Of a DNA stretch of 54,495 nt, positions 50,505 to 54,495 are shown piece after piece. The stretch spans positions 1 to 54,495 of the forward strand of contig CAZCGA010000031.1 of assembly GCA_964498075.1 (NCBI GenBank), written 5' to 3'. Under the pieces are notes generated by a model. The model worked only from the letters and a program-made list of their open reading frames with translations. It was not told the DNA's origin and did not search any database. Source of the DNA: CAZCGA01 sp964498075 (GTDB lineage Bacteria > Desulfobacterota > Binatia > HRBIN30). Both the position numbers and the translations under genes were made by a program. Numbering within the stretch: position 1 is the stretch's first letter; each line of letters opens with the position of its first letter.

Positions 50505-50509
50505 TGCGG

Positions 50510-50773
50510 TCAAGTCGGCGACCGTATGTGCGCCGGCAGTACCTCCAAGAGCCGACGCGGATCGGCGGGCTCCTCCGCGTGATGCAGAGCGGCGAGAAAG
50601 TCAGTGTGTGAGAAGTCGCTCGCCTTCCATTCGTGCAACACGACCCACGCCTGCGCCGAGTCGCGCACCAGGAAGTTGACGATCTGCTTCTCTGTGAGCC
50701 CGATGGCGGCGCGCTCGCTCGGCGTCATGCAGAAGAGCACGTAGCCGGCGTGGTTCGTCGTGACGAAGTACAT
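50510..50773 (-). CDS. Small protein of unknown function
   Basis: 87 aa from ATG 50773 (YFVTTNHAGYVLFCMTPSER). It has mixed alpha/beta character with a helical centre (LTEKQIVNFLVRDSAQAWVV). No motif known to me. It starts 8 bp after the upstream gene, so it is probably translated from the same transcript, and faces the lipoprotein gene with 5 bp between. Confidence 0.5.
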   Translation of the reverse strand: MYFVTTNHAGYVLFCMTPSERAAIGLTEKQIVNFLVRDSAQAWVVLHEWKASDFSHTDFLAALHHAEEPADPRRLLEVLPAHIRSPT

Positions 50774-50781
50774 GGATCCGC

Positions 50782-51462
50782 TCAGCCCCTGCGCCGCATC
50801 GGGCACACCCCGAGGTTGCCGTGTCGCACGGGGCGCGAGAAGCTCAGGATCTGTATGCCGCGGGCTCCGAAGCCGCCGACGTTGAGATAACCTCCATCGA
50901 TCGTCCGAGAGCCCGACCAATCCCAGGTATTTTCCAGGAGGCGCGTCCCACGTGCTCCGAGATACAGCAAGGTGTCGTAAACGGTCTCGACTGCCGAACG
51001 GCGCCGGACCACCTGTTGCGACGCCCCGATCCTCTCCGCATAGCGGCGAACAACGGCATCCTGCTCATCAAAGGTGATGTTCCGGCTCTCGTCGAGGATC
51101 TGCTTGCGCACCAGCGCCCAACCGGGCGCGCATGTCTCGGTGGCGGCTAGCGGCTCGATCTCGATACCCCAGTCATCCTTGAGCTGATAGCCCATCTGGC
51201 GGAGGAACTTCGGATCGAAGGCATCCGGGAACCGCTGAATCATCTGCAACAAGGTCAGGGGAGCCTGATCGCTGGCACGGGGCACGCGCAACACGAGCAT
51301 CTCGCCGGCGCCGTGAGCGGCGACGACGTCATCACTGGTAAATGGGATCGGCTCGTTCAGTGCCGCGGCGGGCATCGCACCGAAGACACGCGCAAGCTCG
51401 GCTGCGCCCAGCACGTCGTCGCCCAGAACGGCGCGCGCCTCCTCTTCACTGAGCCCCGCCAT
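50782..51462 (-). CDS. Protein of unknown function
   Basis: 226 aa, soluble. The N-terminus (LSEEEARAVLGDDVLGAAEL, VFGAMP) and a central block (TLLQMIQRFPDAFDPKFLRQ, GYQLKDDWGIEIEPLAATE) are followed by GWALVRKQILDESRN and a C-terminal segment with WDWSGSRTIDGGYLNVGGF. No catalytic motif or membrane segment. I do not recognise the family. It lies 65 bp downstream of moaA in the same direction. Confidence 0.6.
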   Translation of the reverse strand: MAGLSEEEARAVLGDDVLGAAELARVFGAMPAAALNEPIPFTSDDVVAAHGAGEMLVLRVPRASDQAPLTLLQMIQRFPDAFDPKFLRQMGYQLKDDWGIEIEPLAATETCAPGWALVRKQILDESRNITFDEQDAVVRRYAERIGASQQVVRRRSAVETVYDTLLYLGARGTRLLENTWDWSGSRTIDGGYLNVGGFGARGIQILSFSRPVRHGNLGVCPMRRRG

Positions 51463-51527
51463 TCGGGCCTTATAACAGAGCGCCTTCTGGACTCAAGGTA
51501 CTCCAGACCGCACTCGCCGCTGCGGCG

Positions 51528-52517
51528 TCAGCCGCCGAGCTGATACATGCTGCGGTCTTCGGTGGAGATGCCCAGCTTCAGGTGGTGACCGGTCGGCTTC
51601 GCGCCGACCGCGCGCAGTAACATGCTCCCGATGCGCGCATCGTCACAGCCGTCACGCAACGCGTGCCGCAAATCGAGCTCGTCGTCGTTGAGTAGGCAGA
51701 GGTGAAACTTGCCGTCGGCGGTGAGACGCATCCGGTTGCAGTTGCCGCAGTACGGTTGACTCACCGGGCTGATCAGCCCGACGACACCTGGTGCGCCCGG
51801 CAAACGGAAGTTCTGTGACTCGTCGGATGGATGCTGGTCGGGTAGCAACGACAGCGCACCGAGTGCCTCCTCGATGCGCTGCCGGGTGTCGACGTTCGAG
51901 ACGTAGTTGGAGACCGCGAGCCGCGCGCACTCACCGCCGCCGAGCGGCATCAGCTCGATGAAGCGCACGTGCCAGTCGTGCTCGAGGGTCAGCCGCGCCA
52001 TGTCGGCCACGTCCTCGTCGTTGTACCCGCGTGTGACCACGACGTTGAGCTTGACCGGCCGCAGCCCCGCAGCCTCGGCCGCTTCGATACCGGCCCAGAT
52101 CTCCTGCACCGTGCCGAACCGCATGATGCGCTGCAGTCGCCCCGGGTGCAGTGTATCGACGTGGACGTTGACGCGCCGCAACCCCGCCGCCGCCAGCCGC
52201 TCCGCCAAACGCGGTAAGAGGATGCCGTTCGTGGTCATCGCCAGGTCGCGCAACCCGGGCAGACGGCCGAGCCGCTCGACGATATCGACCAAGTCCGGCC
52301 GCAACGTCGGCTCCCCGCCGGTCAGGCGGATCTTGCGGAACCCGACCGCCAACGCGGCGCGCGCAACACGCTCGATCTCCGCCGCGGTCAGCAGCTCCTC
52401 GGACCGAGCGAACTGCAGCCCGCTCATCGGCATGCAATACACGCAGCGCAGGTTGCAGTGATCGATGAGCGAGATGCGCAGGTAGTCGATGGTGCGCCCG
52501 AACCCGTCTTGCGGCAT
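51528..52517 (-). CDS. moaA: GTP 3',8-cyclase MoaA
   Basis: 329 aa. MoaA is a radical SAM enzyme starting molybdenum cofactor synthesis from GTP. The N-terminal 4Fe-4S site is CNLRCVYC (Cys21, 25, 28); the C-terminal site has CGNC and a later Cys in FHLCL. The SAM-binding LTGGEPTLRPD, TTNGILLPRLAERL and the C-terminal Gly-Gly (QLGG), which enters the active site, are all there. The short C-terminus matches family length. No other mo genes are in the window; the APC permease gene starts 27 bp upstream. Confidence 0.95.
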   Translation of the reverse strand: MPQDGFGRTIDYLRISLIDHCNLRCVYCMPMSGLQFARSEELLTAAEIERVARAALAVGFRKIRLTGGEPTLRPDLVDIVERLGRLPGLRDLAMTTNGILLPRLAERLAAAGLRRVNVHVDTLHPGRLQRIMRFGTVQEIWAGIEAAEAAGLRPVKLNVVVTRGYNDEDVADMARLTLEHDWHVRFIELMPLGGGECARLAVSNYVSNVDTRQRIEEALGALSLLPDQHPSDESQNFRLPGAPGVVGLISPVSQPYCGNCNRMRLTADGKFHLCLLNDDELDLRHALRDGCDDARIGSMLLRAVGAKPTGHHLKLGISTEDRSMYQLGG

Positions 52518-52544
52518 AGAACACCATGTTTCCCGAAGACTGAG

Positions 52545-53960
52545 CTAAGTCAAGCCAGCCCGCGGGCGCCACCAGTAGAAGACCGGAATGCCCGACGCCA
52601 CGATCAGCAGGCCCGGCCACGTATACCGCGGCTTCACCACGAGCAGATCCACCATGATCAGCGTCGCCAGTACGATGTACGCCCCCGGGATGATGGGGTA
52701 GCCCGCGGCACGATACGGCCGTTCGACATCGGGTCGGCTGCTCCGCAGGATGAAGATTGCTCCGACCGTCAGCACGTAGAAGAGCAGCGCCGCAAAGATC
52801 ACGTAATCGAGCAGGTCGCTATAGGTGCCCGACAGCGTGAGGACGGATGCCCAGATCCCCTGGAACACCAGCGCTGCGCCCGGGACACCGCGAGTGTTGA
52901 GAAAGCCGGCGACCGGGAAGAAGACGCCGTCGCGCGCCATCGCCCAGTAGACGCGCGCGCCCGCGAGAATCAGCCCGTTCTCGCAGCCGAACGTCGAGAT
53001 CATGATGCCCACGGCCATGATGACCGCACCGCCGGGACCCAGCATGACTTCCATCGCCGCGGTTGCGACGCGATCGCTCGTCGCAAACTGGATCCCGCGC
53101 CCGCTCAACGTCACCGCAGCCGCGTCACCACTCAAGGGCAGGGCGGCGAGATAAACGAAGTTCGCGGCGAGGTACAACCCTGAGACCAGGAGGGTTCCGA
53201 TCGCCAAGCTCCGCGGCACGCTGCGCGCCGGATCGCGCACCTCGGCGGCCGCGAAGGTGATGTTGTTCCAGGCGTCGGACGAGAACAACGCGCCGACCAT
53301 GGCGGCGCCCATCAAAGGCAGCAACGACAGCGCGAATGGAGATGCACCCCAGAACGATTGGAGGTTGGTGTGCACTGCATCCGGATTCCAGCCGAACAGC
53401 AGACCGAAGATGACCAGCGCGAGTAGCGAGCCGACCTTGGTGGCGGTGAACACGTTCTGCACGAGTCGGCCGGTGCGCAGGCCGTTGGAGTTGGCGGCGG
53501 TGAGGACGGCGATCACGCCGATCGCTACGCCCTGCTGCGCCGAGAGCGGCAATGGACCAAGCCTCCACGACGCATCCAGCCCGGGCAGCAACACCGCCGC
53601 AAACTTCGCGAATGCCACCGCCACGGCGGCAATCGTCCCGGTTTGAATGACCAGGAACAACGTCCATCCGTACAGGAAGCCGAGCAGCGGGCCATAAGCC
53701 TCGCGCAGGTAGACGTACTGGCCGCCCGCGTGCGGCATCATGGCGGCCAGCTCACCGTAGCTCAGCGCGCCGATGACGGTCATCACTGCGGTGACCAGCC
53801 AGACTACGAGGAGCCAGCCAGGCGCGCCGACCTGCCGCGCGATGTCGGCGGAGACGATGAAGATGCCCGAGCCGATCATCGACCCGGCGACGACGGCGGT
53901 CGCGTCCCACAGGCCCAGGCCACGGACGAAACCACGTGTATCGCGCGTCGCTGATCGCAT
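52545..53960 (-). CDS. APC-superfamily amino acid permease (LAT-like)
   Basis: 471 aa with about 12 transmembrane helices. Helix 1 has the APC hallmark VVAGSMIGSGIFIVSADIA, followed by YGELAAMMPHAGGQYVYLRE. Helix 6 has SSDAWNNITFAAAEVRDPAR, and helix 8 includes ENGLILAGARVYWAMARDG, as in amino-acid exchangers of the LAT/YjeH type. Substrate not predictable. It is followed by moaA on the same strand. Confidence 0.93.
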   Translation of the reverse strand: MRSATRDTRGFVRGLGLWDATAVVAGSMIGSGIFIVSADIARQVGAPGWLLVVWLVTAVMTVIGALSYGELAAMMPHAGGQYVYLREAYGPLLGFLYGWTLFLVIQTGTIAAVAVAFAKFAAVLLPGLDASWRLGPLPLSAQQGVAIGVIAVLTAANSNGLRTGRLVQNVFTATKVGSLLALVIFGLLFGWNPDAVHTNLQSFWGASPFALSLLPLMGAAMVGALFSSDAWNNITFAAAEVRDPARSVPRSLAIGTLLVSGLYLAANFVYLAALPLSGDAAAVTLSGRGIQFATSDRVATAAMEVMLGPGGAVIMAVGIMISTFGCENGLILAGARVYWAMARDGVFFPVAGFLNTRGVPGAALVFQGIWASVLTLSGTYSDLLDYVIFAALLFYVLTVGAIFILRSSRPDVERPYRAAGYPIIPGAYIVLATLIMVDLLVVKPRYTWPGLLIVASGIPVFYWWRPRAGLT

Positions 53961-54024
53961 GGCGCTCGATCGAGTCTTCCGGCTGTATTAGCGACGGCGC
54001 GCGATGAACAGTCGGCGGGTCTGG

Positions 54025-54495
54025 TCAGCGCTGTCGAGCGCGGCGCGTCGCCGGCGCCGCGGCTGCCGCGGCCAGCGCCAGCTTGCTGTGGTGCCGGCTG
54101 TAGCCGAAGTAGATCATCATACCCACCGCCAGCCAGATCGTCAGACGTAACCAGTTGTGCCAGCCGAGCGACAGCATCAAGCCGACGTTGAAAAGAATGC
54201 CCAGGAGCGGCACCAGCGGAACGAGCGGACAGCGGAACGGGCGGCGCTGGTCGGGGTTGGTGTAGCGCATCACCCACACCGCTGCGCACACCACGACGAA
54301 CGCGAACAACGTGCCGATGTTGACCATCTCCGCCAAGGCGTGGATGGGGAACAAGGCGGCGACGACCGCGACCACCGACCCGGTGAGGATCGTGGCTTTG
54401 TGCGGCGTGCGGAAACGCGGATGGACGGTGCCGAAGAACGAATACGGCAACAGCCCGTCGCGCGCCATGGCGAAGAACACGCGCGGCTGGCTGAG
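54025..54495 (-). CDS. APC amino acid permease, C-terminal part (partial)
   Basis: The gene runs off the right edge; the frame in the window is 156 residues. It begins LSQPRVFFAMARDGLLP, the loop before helix 9 of cationic-amino-acid-transporter-type APC proteins, and contains four more hydrophobic segments (ATILTGSVVAVVAALFPIHA, LFAFVVVCAAVWVM, LLGILFNVGLMLSLG, WLRLTIWLAVGMMIYFG), then a basic tail with an Ala run. It belongs to the YfnA/CAT type by the FRCPLVPLVPLLGI block. It is tandem with another APC permease. Confidence 0.9.
   Translation of the reverse strand, partial: LSQPRVFFAMARDGLLPYSFFGTVHPRFRTPHKATILTGSVVAVVAALFPIHALAEMVNIGTLFAFVVVCAAVWVMRYTNPDQRRPFRCPLVPLVPLLGILFNVGLMLSLGWHNWLRLTIWLAVGMMIYFGYSRHHSKLALAAAAAAPATRRARQR

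Overview
The window is GC-rich, densely coded chromosomal DNA from a Gram-negative bacterium. Several features point to an uncultured delta-proteobacterium-like lineage (Myxococcota/Desulfobacterota-type, possibly Candidatus Binatota): Myxococcus-type Cys-rich repeats, long FG-GAP proteins with Pro/Thr linkers, many family III CoA-transferases, and a full rimP-nusA-rnpM-infB-ylxP-rbfA-truB operon. The taxonomic placement is inference. No rRNA, tRNA, CRISPR array, insertion sequence or phage gene was recognised.

Layout. 1-2000: end of gltB and complete gltD. 2000-9000: a gene graveyard holding relics of a retropepsin-like protease (two copies), a second gltD 3' end, a YQGR-type secreted protein, a DUF4410 fragment and a dockerin-like tail. 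Among these sit a large composite Cys-rich secreted protein, a Uma2 nuclease and an NTF2-like protein. 9059-14915: two large secreted proteins. 14937-19249 (minus): comF, a methyltransferase and two beta-propeller lipoproteins. 19342-21590: zinc-ribbon protein, small membrane protein, CoA-transferase, greA. 21655-22662 (minus): galT. 22831-29380: the translation/transcription operon with an attenuator-like leader hairpin. 29481-30674: VKOR-DsbA disulfide-forming fusion. 30684-32354 (minus): FG-GAP protein with a dockerin-like tail. 32852-34183: dnaA without dnaN. 34210-36647 (minus): GMC oxidoreductase and a membrane partner. 36870-43378: three tandem FG-GAP surface proteins, two of them sharing a 1.28 kb duplication. 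43375-45933: HMG-CoA-synthase-like/OB-fold fusion plus thiolase. 46171-47049: two small conserved proteins. 47125-49559 (minus): two adjacent CoA-transferases, one lacking the catalytic Asp. 49707-51462: lipoprotein and two unknown proteins. 51528-54495 (minus): moaA and two APC permeases.

How the parts connect. The strongest theme is an exported-protein system. At least eight secreted or lipid-anchored repeat proteins lie here. Four end in a shared Cys motif, a hydrophobic segment and a basic tail that looks like a sorting signal. One carries a cohesin-like and another a dockerin-like domain. A VKOR-DsbA fusion could supply the disulfides that the Cys-rich proteins need. A second theme is acyl-CoA chemistry: three family III CoA-transferases and a thiolase/OB-fold pair, as in the bbs-type and related beta-oxidation clusters, although substrates cannot be read from the sequence.
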